Positions 19,604 through 27,211 of a stretch of 64,000 bases of DNA are shown one piece after another. A program made the position numbers and the translations under genes. Source of the stretch: Micromonospora acroterricola (lineage in GTDB: Bacteria > Actinomycetota > Actinomycetes > Mycobacteriales > Micromonosporaceae); the NCBI RefSeq assembly GCF_003172955.1, contig NZ_QGKR01000303.1, forward strand, positions 1 through 64,000, written 5' to 3'. The stretch's first letter is position 1; every line of letters begins with the position of its first letter. Below the pieces are notes generated by a model. The model had not been told where the DNA came from. It was given only the letters and a program-made list of their open reading frames with translations, and made no database searches.

Positions 19604-20779
19604 TCACGGGTGCAGCACCGCCTTGATCACCCCGTCTTCGCGGCGGTCGAAGCTGCGGTACAGCTCGGGGGCGTCGGCGAGGGTGCCGTGGTGGGTGACG
19701 ATCACACTCGGCCGGGCCCGCCCGGAGACGACCAGGTCGCGCAGCAGCACCGTGTAGCGGCGGTCGTGGGTACGGCCGAAGCGGACCGAGACACCCTTGC
19801 TGAACAGCGTCCCCCATGGTGCGACCAGGTCCTCGTGGGCGCTCGCGCCGGGGCCGGGATGCGGGTCCTTGTCCGGGTACACACCGGCGACCGCGATGGC
19901 GCCCGTCGCGTTGACCAGCCGGGCCGCGTCGGCGATGACCTGGTCGGGGCGCTCCTGGTCGGGGTGTTCGCGGTCGCGGGCCTGGAACCCGACCGCGTCG
20001 ATGACCTTGTCGACGCCGCCCAGCTTCTCCTCGCCGAGCGGCAGCCCGGCCCGGGCACGGTCCGCGCGGATCATCTCGACCGGGTCGCCCCGGCGGAAGT
20101 CGACCGGCACCGCGCCGATCTCCCCCGCCTTGTCCAGCCGGGCGTCCACGCCGTCCACGCAGTACACGACCCGGGCTCCGCGGATCAACGCCGCGTAGGC
20201 GCTGAGCAGGCCGATGGTGCCGGCCCCGAACACGGCGACCGTGTCACCGGGCTCCACCCCGGCGAGGGTTGCGGCGGCGTGCCAGCCGGTGACGAACGCG
20301 TCCGCGAGCAGCACGAAGTCGTCCTCGTACCCGTCACCCGGCTCACCGGGCAGGGGTACGCAGTTCGCGTCGGCCCACGGCACGCGCAGCAGGTCGGCCT
20401 GGGCACCCCGGTAGGGGCCCATCCCGGCGTAGCCGTACGCGGCGCCGGGCGCCTCGGCCCGCGCGCGCAGGCACGCCGCCGATAGCCCCCGGGCGCACAT
20501 CACGCAGGTTCCGCAGAACAGGTGCGTGGGGATCACCACCCGGGCGCCCGGCCGGACCGTCTGCACGGCGCTGCCCACCTGCTCGACCACGCCCAGCGGT
20601 TCGTGGCCGAGCACCAGCCCGGGCTCGGCGCCGGTCCGCCCGTCGTACATGTGCAGGTCGGTGCCGCACAGGGCGGTGGAGGTGATCCGTACGAGCGCGT
20701 CGGTCTCCGCCTCCAGGGTCGCGTCGGGCACGTCCCGCACCGCGACCGTCCGGACGTCGGCGTAGACGACGGCTCTCAT
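19604..20779 (-). CDS. Zinc-dependent alcohol/formaldehyde dehydrogenase-like oxidoreductase
   Basis: A 391-residue MDR-family protein. The catalytic zinc site is recognisable as LCGTDLHMYDG plus GHEPLGVVE. The structural zinc lobe is CGTCVMCARGLSAAC, with four cysteines. The Rossmann fold carries VAVFGAGTIGLLSA, and CVDG at the end of beta-2 has an Asp favouring NAD. The pattern with a long insert (AYGYAGMGPYRGAQADLLRVP, then EDDFVLLADAFVTGWHA) matches glutathione-independent formaldehyde dehydrogenase-like enzymes. The ATG at 20779 follows CAGGGAGTCGC. The substrate is unknown. Confidence 0.92.
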   Translation of the reverse strand: MRAVVYADVRTVAVRDVPDATLEAETDALVRITSTALCGTDLHMYDGRTGAEPGLVLGHEPLGVVEQVGSAVQTVRPGARVVIPTHLFCGTCVMCARGLSAACLRARAEAPGAAYGYAGMGPYRGAQADLLRVPWADANCVPLPGEPGDGYEDDFVLLADAFVTGWHAAATLAGVEPGDTVAVFGAGTIGLLSAYAALIRGARVVYCVDGVDARLDKAGEIGAVPVDFRRGDPVEMIRADRARAGLPLGEEKLGGVDKVIDAVGFQARDREHPDQERPDQVIADAARLVNATGAIAVAGVYPDKDPHPGPGASAHEDLVAPWGTLFSKGVSVRFGRTHDRRYTVLLRDLVVSGRARPSVIVTHHGTLADAPELYRSFDRREDGVIKAVLHP

Positions 20780-20900
20780 CGCGACTCCCTGGTCCGGCGG
20801 CGGAGGACCGGTTCTTCCCACGGCCGGGTCGTTCATGCCGCCGGGCAGGCAGCTCGACCCGCGCCGGGGCGTCGGCCCGACCGACGCCCCGGCGTGGCCG

Positions 20901-21140
20901 TTACTCGGGCGCCTGACCGCTCTGCTGCTGCCGGAACTTTTCGACCGGCAGGCCACCGCGACCCCAGTTCTCGGTCTCGACCTCGTCGATCACCACGAAG
21001 GTGGACGTCAGTGGCTTGTTCAACACGTCGCGCAGCAGTTCGCTCACGCCCTTGATCAGTGCGGCCTTCTCCTCGGCGGTCGCCGCGGACGCGCCGGGCG
21101 TGCTGCCCTCGCGGGTGATCTGGATGGTGACGATCGGCAT
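20901..21140 (-). CDS. 4-oxalocrotonate tautomerase family protein
   Basis: A 79-residue protein starting MPIVTIQITREG, so the mature N-terminus is the catalytic Pro1 of the tautomerase superfamily. EEKAALIKGVSELLRDVLNKP is the family helix, and a second beta strand (TFVVIDEVETENWGRGG) follows. The family ketonises enols of dicarboxylic acids in aromatic degradation, but many small homologues are orphans. It lies 30 bp downstream of the SDR gene, probably in one transcript controlled by the divergent TetR. Confidence 0.92.
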   Translation of the reverse strand: MPIVTIQITREGSTPGASAATAEEKAALIKGVSELLRDVLNKPLTSTFVVIDEVETENWGRGGLPVEKFRQQQSGQAPE

Positions 21141-21170
21141 GGTCTTCTCCTGTCTCGGGTTGGGGTGGGG

Positions 21171-21887
21171 TCAGTGACCGGCGTTCTGGCCGCCGTCGAC
21201 GTGCAGGATCTCGCCGGTGACGAACGGCGCGGACTCGAGGTAGACGACGGCGTCGACCACGTCGCTGGTCTCGCCCATCCGGCCGACCGGGTGCAGGCCC
21301 GCGAGCGTCTGGTGCGTCTCGACCGGGTGCATCGGGGTCTTGATGATGCCGGGCGCGACGGCGTTGACCCGCACTCCGCGAGCCGCGTACTCGATGGCCA
21401 GGGACTTGGTGGCGGAGCTGAGGCCGCCCTTCGTCAGCGACGCGAGCACGGACGGGACGTGCGAGCTGGGCTGGTCGACGAAGCTGGTCGTGATGCTGAC
21501 GATGTGCCCGGCGCCGGTGGCCAGCAGGTGCGGCAGGACGCGCCGGGTGAGGTGGAAGAACCCGGCGAGGTTGATGCCGGTGACCAGCTCGAAGTCCTCG
21601 TCGGTGTAGTCGGTGAACGGCTTGGCGACGAAGACGCCCGCGTTGTTGACGAGGGTGTCGATACGCCCGAACCGGTCCAGGGCGGCACGGACCACCCGCT
21701 CGGCCGTGTCCGCCTCGGAGATGTCGCCGCGAACGGTGACGATCTCCGGGTCGTCGGAGTTGTCGATCGAGCGCGAGGTCGCCACGACGCCGTATCCGAG
21801 CTTGCGGTACGCGGTCACGAGATCCGCGCCGATGCCCTGGGAGGCACCGGTGATCACGACGACCCTCTGTCCCTGACTGGTGCTCAT
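21171..21887 (-). CDS. SDR family protein lacking the catalytic tyrosine
   Basis: A 238-residue classical-length SDR. The cofactor motif TGASQGIG (13-20) and the NNAG motif (81-84) are intact. The catalytic region reads SSHVPSVLASLTKGGLSSATKS: Lys153 is present, but the tyrosine expected four residues earlier is Ala149. The enzyme is therefore either not a normal ketoreductase or works by another residue. The ATG at 21887 is chosen because AGGAAGTGG precedes it. It is divergent from the TetR gene across two palindromic operators and is followed by the tautomerase. Confidence 0.9.
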   Translation of the reverse strand: MSTSQGQRVVVITGASQGIGADLVTAYRKLGYGVVATSRSIDNSDDPEIVTVRGDISEADTAERVVRAALDRFGRIDTLVNNAGVFVAKPFTDYTDEDFELVTGINLAGFFHLTRRVLPHLLATGAGHIVSITTSFVDQPSSHVPSVLASLTKGGLSSATKSLAIEYAARGVRVNAVAPGIIKTPMHPVETHQTLAGLHPVGRMGETSDVVDAVVYLESAPFVTGEILHVDGGQNAGH

Positions 21888-21954
21888 GAGAACCACTTCC
21901 TGACTGGCCGGAGCCGTGGGGTCGGGCCTGGTCGGCCCGGCCGAGGGTGACCAC

Positions 21955-21995
21955 TAGACGACTGGTCGACTAAAAGCTAGCCGACCGGTCGTGTA
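21955..21995. promoter_or_regulatory. Two tandem palindromic TetR operators in the divergent promoter region
   Basis: TAGACGACTGGTCGACTA (21955-21972) and TAGCCGACCGGTCGTGTA (21978-21995) are two 18-bp near-palindromes sharing the core CGAC-GGTCG, 23 bp centre to centre. The second overlaps the tetR -10 element TATCGT (21994-21999), which ends 6 bp before the tetR ATG. Confidence 0.8.
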
Positions 21996-22005
21996 TCGTC
22001 AAAGC

Positions 22006-22626
22006 ATGGGACGGACCAGTGACGCGCGGAACAAGATCCTCGACGCGGCCGCCACGCTGATCGAGCAGCGCGGCTACTCGGCCCTGGGCGTGGCGGAGAT
22101 CTGCGCGACCGCGGGTGTGCCGAAGGGCAGCTTCTACTACTTCTTCGAGTCCAAGCAGGCGCTCGCCCGCACCGTCATCGACGAGCACTGGGCCACCCAG
22201 CGCCGGCAGTGGGAGCAGTTGCTCGGCAGCGGGCGCGACCCGTTGCGGCGGCTACGGGACCTGTTCGAGGCCACCGAGGAGATCCAGCGCGCCGGGCAGC
22301 AGAGGGCCGGCGTGGTCGCCGGCTGCCTCTTCGGCAACCTCGCACTCGAGCTCAGCAACCAGGCCGAGGAGATCCGCGGCCGGCTCCAGGAGATCTTCGA
22401 GGCACAGATCGACCTCATCGAGCAGGTGGTCGTCGAGGCGAAGGAGCGCGGCCTCGCCGGCCCGTCGGTCGACACCCGGGAGGCCGCCCGGTCCATCGTC
22501 GCCCAGATCGAGGGACGGGTCCTGCTCGCGAAGCTGCTCAACGATCCGGCCCAGTTGGAGACGCTGTGGCGCAACTGCCTGGACCTCCTCCAGGTGCCGG
22601 CGGATGCGCGGACCACGACCGACTGA
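22006..22626 (+). CDS. TetR family transcriptional regulator
   Basis: A 206-residue TetR protein. The N-terminal helix-turn-helix is ILDAAATLIEQRGYSALGVAEICATAGVPKGSFYYFFESKQAL, matching the AcrR/LuxR-associated (TetR_C_16-like) group that controls SDR and quinone- or carbonyl-responsive genes. The C-terminal ligand domain carries one cysteine (VVAGCLFGN). The start codon lies 6 bp after a -10 sequence, predicting a leaderless message. It very likely represses both itself and the divergent SDR-tautomerase pair. Confidence 0.93.
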   Translation: MGRTSDARNKILDAAATLIEQRGYSALGVAEICATAGVPKGSFYYFFESKQALARTVIDEHWATQRRQWEQLLGSGRDPLRRLRDLFEATEEIQRAGQQRAGVVAGCLFGNLALELSNQAEEIRGRLQEIFEAQIDLIEQVVVEAKERGLAGPSVDTREAARSIVAQIEGRVLLAKLLNDPAQLETLWRNCLDLLQVPADARTTTD

Positions 22627-22758
22627 GTGGGGCGGTGACCAGGCTGGCCTCCAACGCGGCGGACGCGGAGCGCTTCCTCGCCTTCGTCGAGTCAACCTAC
22701 CTGGACCGCGACGCCACCACCGGGTCACCGTTGCCGCCCGGCTGCGCTGCTGAGCGTG

Positions 22759-23157
22759 TCAGCGGGCCTGGGCCATCGGCGCCGGGCGGCGCTTCATCTC
22801 CTCCATGAAGGCGAACCGGGCGGTGAGCTCGACGAGTGTCAGCCCGGCCCGCCAGGCCGAGGCCAGCTGTGCCACCTGGACGAGATCCATGGCGTCGCCC
22901 CGGGCCTGGACCTCGCCGGAGACCCGAAGGTCCACCATGAAGTATCGGGCCTGGGAGCCGAGCCCGACGCAGACCACGCCCTGGTCGGAGTGCAGCTCGG
23001 CGCAGGTGAACCGGCTCCGGCCCTGTTCGGGGGCGGTCACCCGGCCGACGTCAAGCTGGTGCCGGGCAGCGATCTCGATGAGCGCGGGGGCCAGACCACC
23101 TCGCTCGACCAGGTCCGGGTAGAGGCGCACACCCAGCGCCGTCGACACGTCGCTCAT
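22759..23157 (-). CDS. Conserved hypothetical protein, tentatively DUF6193-like
   Basis: A 132-residue soluble protein without signal peptide; ATG preceded by GTGGGAG. The pattern LYPDLVERGGLAPALIEIAARH, then AQASAWRAGLTLVELTARFAFM-type text near the end (VAQLASAWRAGLTLVELTARFAFM split across residues 94-117), recalls DUF6193 proteins found near natural-product genes. This is from memory and weak. The C-terminus ends soon after that segment (EEMKRRPAPMAQAR), which may mean it is shorter than its relatives. Confidence 0.6.
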   Translation of the reverse strand: MSDVSTALGVRLYPDLVERGGLAPALIEIAARHQLDVGRVTAPEQGRSRFTCAELHSDQGVVCVGLGSQARYFMVDLRVSGEVQARGDAMDLVQVAQLASAWRAGLTLVELTARFAFMEEMKRRPAPMAQAR

Positions 23158-23365
23158 GACTGACTCCCACTTCCTCGTGACAGAGACCAGCAGCGCGCAG
23201 GTTACGGGGATGTTTCCGGCGAGCCTCGTCATCCTGTCCCCCGTGGACGCCCCACGGCAATAGGAAGAGTCGATTCGACCCGTATCGGGGGCATCCGGGC
23301 TCGCCTGCCCGTGGCGGCACGGCCGGAGAAGAGGCGCACGGCCGTTCACCGCCCAGCATCAGGTG

Positions 23366-23383
23366 GTAACGGACTGTCGTTAC
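23366..23383. promoter_or_regulatory. Inverted repeat upstream of the GH16 promoter
   Basis: GTAACG (23366-23371) and CGTTAC (23378-23383) form a perfect 6-bp inverted repeat directly upstream of the -35 region of the glucanase gene. The rest of the 339-bp region 23158-23496 shows no gene. Confidence 0.35.
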
Positions 23384-23396
23384 ATTGGAAACACTC

Positions 23397-23446
23397 TTGA
23401 CAAAAAGTCCTCGGCATCGACATGCTTCACTCTAGAGAGCGCTCTC
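23397..23446 (+). promoter_or_regulatory. GH16 promoter with LacI-type operator
   Basis: TTGACA (23397-23402) is a consensus -35, with a weak -10 CATGCT (23421-23426) at 18 bp. Immediately downstream is the perfect 12-bp palindrome GAGAGCGCTCTC (23435-23446). A central GCGC in a palindrome of this kind is typical of LacI/CebR-family operators that silence glycosidase genes. Confidence 0.7.
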
Positions 23447-23496
23447 CCGGCTCTCCTGCGCACAGCCTCCGCCACCCCCTCGCTGAGGAGCCCCCC

Positions 23497-24756
23497 GTGT
23501 TCAGAGCCCGTCCCACCTCGCGTTTCCGACCACTCGTCCTCGCAGCAGCCGCTCTCATCGCCACCGCCGGGGCACTCGTCCTCCCCCCGCAACCCGACCG
23601 GGCCGAGGCCGCCATCGGCCCCATCACCTGGCAGGACGAGTTCAACGCCCCGGCCGGCGCGCCCGTCGACCAGAGCAAGTGGCGTTTCGACATCGGCGGC
23701 AGCGGCTGGGGCAACAACGAGCGGCAGTACTACACCAACAGCACCAGCAACGCCGCCCACGACGGCCAGGGCAACCTGGTCATCACCGCCCGCCGGGACA
23801 ATCCCGCCAACTACCAGTGCCACTACGGGCGTTGCGAGTACACCTCCGCGCGGCTGCTGACCGCGGCCACCTTCACCCAGACGTACGGCCGGTTCGAGGC
23901 CCGCATCAAGATCCCGCGCGGTCAGGGCATCTGGCCGGCGTTCTGGATGCTCGGCACCGGCGGCGGGTGGCCCGACGCTGGCGAGATCGACATCATGGAG
24001 AACATCGGTCGGGAGCCGAACACCGTCTACGGCACCGTGCACGGGCCCGGCTACTCCGGCGGCGGAGGCATCACCGGCAGCCGCACCCTCGGCGGACCGC
24101 TCGCCGACGGCTTCCACACCTACCGGGTGGACTGGGAGCCGAACGTGATCACCTGGTATCTGGACGGGGTGCAGTACCACCGGGTCGACCCCGCCCGGCT
24201 CGGCGGCAACCGGTGGGTGTTCGACCACCCCTTCTTCATGATCCTCAACGTGGCGGTCGGCGGTAACTGGCCCGGCTACCCGGACGCCTCCACGCAGTTC
24301 CCCCAGCAGATGCTCGTCGACTACGTCCGGGTGTCCGGCTACACGTCCGGCGGTGGTGGCGAGCCGACCCCCGGCACCAGCCGGATCAGGGGCGCGCAGA
24401 GCGGGCGCTGCATCGACATCCCCGGCGCCAACCCGGTCGAGGGCGCCAAGCTGCAGATCTGGGACTGCAACACCAGCGTGGCGCAGGCCTGGACGTTCGC
24501 CTCGGACGGGACCGTCCGCGCGATGGGCAAGTGCATGGACCCGGCCTGGGCCGGCACGGCGAACGGCACGGAGGTCAACCTGGTCTCCTGCAACGGCAAT
24601 GCCGCCCAACGCTTCACCCTCAACGCCGCCGGCGACCTGGTCAACCTCAGTGCCAACCGGTGTGTGGACGTGCGGGACGCCAATCCCAACAACGGCGGCA
24701 AGCTGCACCTGTGGGACTGCATCGGCGCGGCCAATCAGAAGTGGTCCCGCGTCTGA
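23497..24756 (+). CDS. Secreted GH16 endo-beta-1,3-glucanase with ricin-type CBM13
   Basis: A 419-residue exported glycosidase. The GTG at 23497 is chosen for its GAGGAG site and because it directly precedes a signal peptide (about 1-38, ending RAEA). The GH16 domain (about 42-290) has the catalytic sequence EIDIMEN with nucleophile Glu163, Asp165 and acid/base Glu168. The -IDIMEN- form with an inserted Met is the laminarinase group. After a Gly/Pro linker, a ricin-type beta-trefoil (about 305-419) with three CIDI/CMDP/CVDV subdomains binds polysaccharide. It should cut beta-1,3-glucan of fungal or plant walls. A LacI-type operator in its promoter suggests induction by released sugar. Confidence 0.96.
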   Translation: MFRARPTSRFRPLVLAAAALIATAGALVLPPQPDRAEAAIGPITWQDEFNAPAGAPVDQSKWRFDIGGSGWGNNERQYYTNSTSNAAHDGQGNLVITARRDNPANYQCHYGRCEYTSARLLTAATFTQTYGRFEARIKIPRGQGIWPAFWMLGTGGGWPDAGEIDIMENIGREPNTVYGTVHGPGYSGGGGITGSRTLGGPLADGFHTYRVDWEPNVITWYLDGVQYHRVDPARLGGNRWVFDHPFFMILNVAVGGNWPGYPDASTQFPQQMLVDYVRVSGYTSGGGGEPTPGTSRIRGAQSGRCIDIPGANPVEGAKLQIWDCNTSVAQAWTFASDGTVRAMGKCMDPAWAGTANGTEVNLVSCNGNAAQRFTLNAAGDLVNLSANRCVDVRDANPNNGGKLHLWDCIGAANQKWSRV

Positions 24757-24785
24757 CTGCACCACCTGCCGTGTGACACCTGCGA

Positions 24786-24817
24786 GTGGGCCGCCCGGGA
24801 ACACCCGGGCGGCCCAC
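24786..24817 (+). terminator. Terminator after GH16
   Basis: A perfect 14-bp stem GTGGGCCGCCCGGG/CCCGGGCGGCCCAC with an AACA loop, 29 bp after the stop. Confidence 0.85.
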
Positions 24818-24899
24818 CGTTGCGATCATCGCCCTTCCGGCCGAACCGCCATCCGGTGGAGCGGGCGAACGGATTCGACGGATGACGCGAGGGGCAACA

Positions 24900-24929
24900 A
24901 TCGGACCGCTATGTTCGTGTTAGTCCGAT
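24900..24929 (+). promoter_or_regulatory. Operator-like inverted repeat upstream of the DUF4331 gene
   Basis: ATCGGAC (24900-24906) and GTCCGAT (24923-24929) form a perfect 7-bp inverted repeat with a 16-bp spacer, ending 25 bp before the ATG. Confidence 0.4.
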
Positions 24930-24954
24930 ACGTCCCGCAACATGGAGTGGCCTC

Positions 24955-25977
24955 ATGTCGCACCACCTCGACACCCCCCTCGCCGCCCAGAGCGGTCAGC
25001 TCTACATCGACGACCTGTACGTCTTCAACGGCGACCGCGCCACCGTGTTCGTGATGGACGTCAACAGCTCCGTGACGAAGGCCGACATCAAGCGCGGCTT
25101 CCACGCCGAGGCACGCTACGAGTTCAAGATTCACTTCAACGGCGCGGAGTTCGAGGAGCTGACCTACCGGCTGGCCTTCGGCGAGCCGGACGGCGCCGGC
25201 AAGCAGACGCTGATGCTGTACGAACTCGTCGGCGCGGACGCCCGTGACGACAGCGCGATGGGCACCCCCATCGTCGAGGGCCGGACCGGCGAGGTGTCGG
25301 GCGGCGGGAACGTCCGGCTCTGGGCCGGCCGGATCACCGACCCGTTCTACATCGACCTGGACGAGCTCGCGACCGTCAACGGCGCGATCAAGGACGGCGC
25401 GAAGCTGGACCGCTCGGCGTGGCGGGCCGACAACGCCAAGAACAGCTTCGCCGGCACGACCGTCGAGTCGATCGTCCTCGAGGTCTCCCATGACGAGCCG
25501 ATGCTGCGCGACGGCACCCAGATCGGCGTGTGGTGTCGCACGATGCTGGCCACCGACGCGGGCGGATGGCGGCAGATCAACCGCGCCGGTCACCCCATGA
25601 TGTGGCCGATCTTCTGGCCGACCGACACCGACTTCTCCAACCCGGCCAACGTCCGGCACCCGAGCAACGACCTCAAGGAGGACGGCGAGGAGATCGCGTC
25701 GGCGGTCGCGGGCGTGGTCGCGGCGAACGGGACCGCGCCGGACCCGCAGGCGTACGGCTGGAGCGTGGCGCGGCAGGTCTATCCCGACCTGCTGTCGTAC
25801 CAGGTGGGGACGCCGGCCACCTACGGCTTCGCGGTCCGCAACGGCCGCACGATGGCCGACAACGCGCCCGAGGTGATGTTCTCCCTGGTGCTGAACACCG
25901 GCATGACCTCCGGCCTCACCCCCGACGTGACCAAGGCGGCCCGCGGCAGCGCGTTCCCGTACGTGGTGCCGGCCTGA
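24955..25977 (+). CDS. DUF4331 family protein
   Basis: A 340-residue protein starting MSHHLDTPLAAQSGQLYIDDLYVF, the conserved opening of DUF4331, where the SHHxDSP-like start and an ID-D-Y segment recur. The core is beta-rich, with the typical segments IKRGFHAEARYEFKIHFNG and a RPDVF/MLRDGTQIGVWCRTM-type region later on. There is no signal peptide, although many relatives are exported. The function of the family is not known. A GGAG site precedes the ATG. The gene converges on the DUF2188 gene across a shared terminator. Confidence 0.88.
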   Translation: MSHHLDTPLAAQSGQLYIDDLYVFNGDRATVFVMDVNSSVTKADIKRGFHAEARYEFKIHFNGAEFEELTYRLAFGEPDGAGKQTLMLYELVGADARDDSAMGTPIVEGRTGEVSGGGNVRLWAGRITDPFYIDLDELATVNGAIKDGAKLDRSAWRADNAKNSFAGTTVESIVLEVSHDEPMLRDGTQIGVWCRTMLATDAGGWRQINRAGHPMMWPIFWPTDTDFSNPANVRHPSNDLKEDGEEIASAVAGVVAANGTAPDPQAYGWSVARQVYPDLLSYQVGTPATYGFAVRNGRTMADNAPEVMFSLVLNTGMTSGLTPDVTKAARGSAFPYVVPA

Positions 25978-26027
25978 CCGCCCACCCGACGCGGCGGACC
26001 AGGCTCCGGTAGCCCCCCGCGGGACAG

Positions 26028-26066
26028 CGGACTGACCTCGCCGGCCACGCCGACGAGGTCAGTCCG
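26028..26066. terminator. Bidirectional terminator
   Basis: CGGACTGACCTCG/CGAGGTCAGTCCG, a perfect 13-bp stem with a 13-nt loop, lies between the convergent DUF4331 and DUF2188 genes. Confidence 0.8.
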
Positions 26067-26083
26067 GTGGTGTCTGGCGGCTG

Positions 26084-26314
26084 TCAGCCTTCGATGTCTC
26101 GCGGGTCGCGGCTGCGCGGGTACGTGTTCTTCTCACCGATCGTGCCGTCCTGCTTCTTGATCACGTGCTCGACGCCACGGTCGGCCGCCATCTCGCGACC
26201 CTCGGCCTGGGCGTCGGACTTCACGTCATGCGTGCTGCTGGCTCGCTCGTTGCCCTCGGGCTTGTTCTTCCACTGCCCGTCCTCGTGGTACGTGTCGACG
26301 TCACCCTTGACCAT
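26084..26314 (-). CDS. DUF2188 domain protein
   Basis: A 76-residue hydrophilic protein: MVKGDVDTYHEDGQWKNKPE then ASSTHDVKSDAQAEGREMA and a C-terminal HVIKKQDGTIGEKNTYPRSRDPR. This is the DUF2188 fold, a short beta-hairpin protein with conserved H-DG-W and GR-A segments. The ATG at 26314 is preferred over the adjacent GTG because AAGGAG lies 6 bp upstream. Proteins of this family are widespread and uncharacterised; some are stress-associated. Confidence 0.9.
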   Translation of the reverse strand: MVKGDVDTYHEDGQWKNKPEGNERASSTHDVKSDAQAEGREMAADRGVEHVIKKQDGTIGEKNTYPRSRDPRDIEG

Positions 26315-26385
26315 CACCGGCTCCTTCCCGCGTCCGAATCTGTCTCACCAGATCAGTTGCCCGGAGCCATAACCGGGCAAACGTG

Positions 26386-26416
26386 GGCGGCACCGTCCCC
26401 ACCAGACGGTGCCGCC
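26386..26416 (-). terminator. Terminator after the frameshifted M23 gene
   Basis: GGCGGCACCGTC (26386-26397) and GACGGTGCCGCC (26405-26416) form a perfect 12-bp stem directly after the stop. A second 8-bp hairpin, TTGCCCGG/CCGGGCAA, follows at 26357-26380. Both lie in the gap before the DUF2188 gene. Confidence 0.75.
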
Positions 26417-26421
26417 AGCCG

Positions 26422-27076
26422 TCACCCGGGGCAGTTGTTGCTCGTCCGCCTGATGATGTGTTCGCGATCGTCGGTGGTGATGCCCGACGCCTCGCCGTCG
26501 AAGTGGGTCTCGACCTTGTCCCAGCCCCGGCGCTGCTCGTAGTGCAGGTGCGGCGCCCCGGAGTTGCCGGTGCTGCCGAGCAGGCCGATCTGGTCGCCCT
26601 GGGCCACCCGCTGCCCGACCCGGACGAGCGGCGGTTCGAGCAGGTGCAGGTACTGCGTCTCCCACGTGCCGCCGTGATCGATCTTCACCCAGTTAACCGC
26701 CGCCGCGACCGCGCGGCCCGTCCGGGTTCTCCGGGTTGCGCCCGCCCAGTGACCCGTTGATGCCCGCCGTGGTGACCGTGCCGCCGTAGGACGCCAGCAC
26801 CGGCCGCCCCCACGCCTCGCCCTCGGTCGGGAACAGGTCGACGTCGTAGTCGTCGTGGCCGGGATAGGTGCTCAGCTGCCAGGTCTCGCCGCAGGCGACC
26901 GGCAGCTGGAAGAGCGGGCGGGGGCCCGGCGGTCGCAGCAGCGGCACGACGACGAAGGCGATGCCGAGGAGGGCCGCGACCGCGACGAGCGCGACGAGGA
27001 CGCGGACGGTGCGGCTTCGGACGCGGCGGTGGGTGCGGACTCTGGTGGGGTGGCCGGTCGTCACCGGACCGAGCAT
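26422..27076 (-). pseudogene. M23 family metallopeptidase with a single-base frameshift
   Basis: Two frames together make one intact protein of about 217 residues. The N-terminal part (27076 to about 26693) has a membrane anchor (about residues 23-50) and the first half of an M23 domain: PGHDDYDVDLFPTEGEAWG then VLASYGGTV. It ends in a stop after RGRGGG. The C-terminal part continues in another frame with NWVKIDHGGTWETQYLHL and SGAPHLHYEQ, supplying the HLH zinc motif. Removing one A from the run GGTTAACTGG near 26690-26693 restores GGYWVKIDHGG. This is either a recent inactivating insertion or a base-calling error. If intact, it would be a membrane-anchored cell-wall peptidase. Confidence 0.8.
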
Positions 27077-27141
27077 GGCAGACCCCGACAACACCCTGGG
27101 CGCCCGGTCGGAACCGCCCCATCCCGCCCCGGCGACGTCAC

Positions 27142-27193
27142 ATTGCAGTTGCATCGCCAAACGGGGTACGGTGGATCCAATGCAGTTGCATTG
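27142..27193. promoter_or_regulatory. Promoter flanked by two TGCA-N2-TGCA operators
   Basis: CAATGCAGTTGCATTG (27178-27193) is a perfect palindrome around a GT centre. A second copy, ATTGCAGTTGCAT (27142-27154), lies 37 bp upstream. Between them TTGCAG (27143-27148) and TACGGT (27167-27172) form a promoter with an 18-bp spacer. One site thus covers the -35 and the other the start point of the phosphotransferase operon. They also lie upstream of the divergent M23 gene. Confidence 0.7.
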
Positions 27194-27211
27194 CGTAGAG
27201 AGAGGCCCCAG

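Noticed and set aside
22635-22808. Short frame VTRLASNAADAERFLAFVEST after the TetR gene
   Set aside because: The first 30 codons look protein-like, but the frame degrades and runs into the convergent gene at 22759. Possibly a gene remnant, but the evidence is too thin.
27079-27211. Rifamycin-associated element before the phosphotransferase gene
   Set aside because: The 19-bp element with a GGGGCTTGCGGCAAGGCCC-like sequence is absent. The palindromes found here have a different TGCA-based core.
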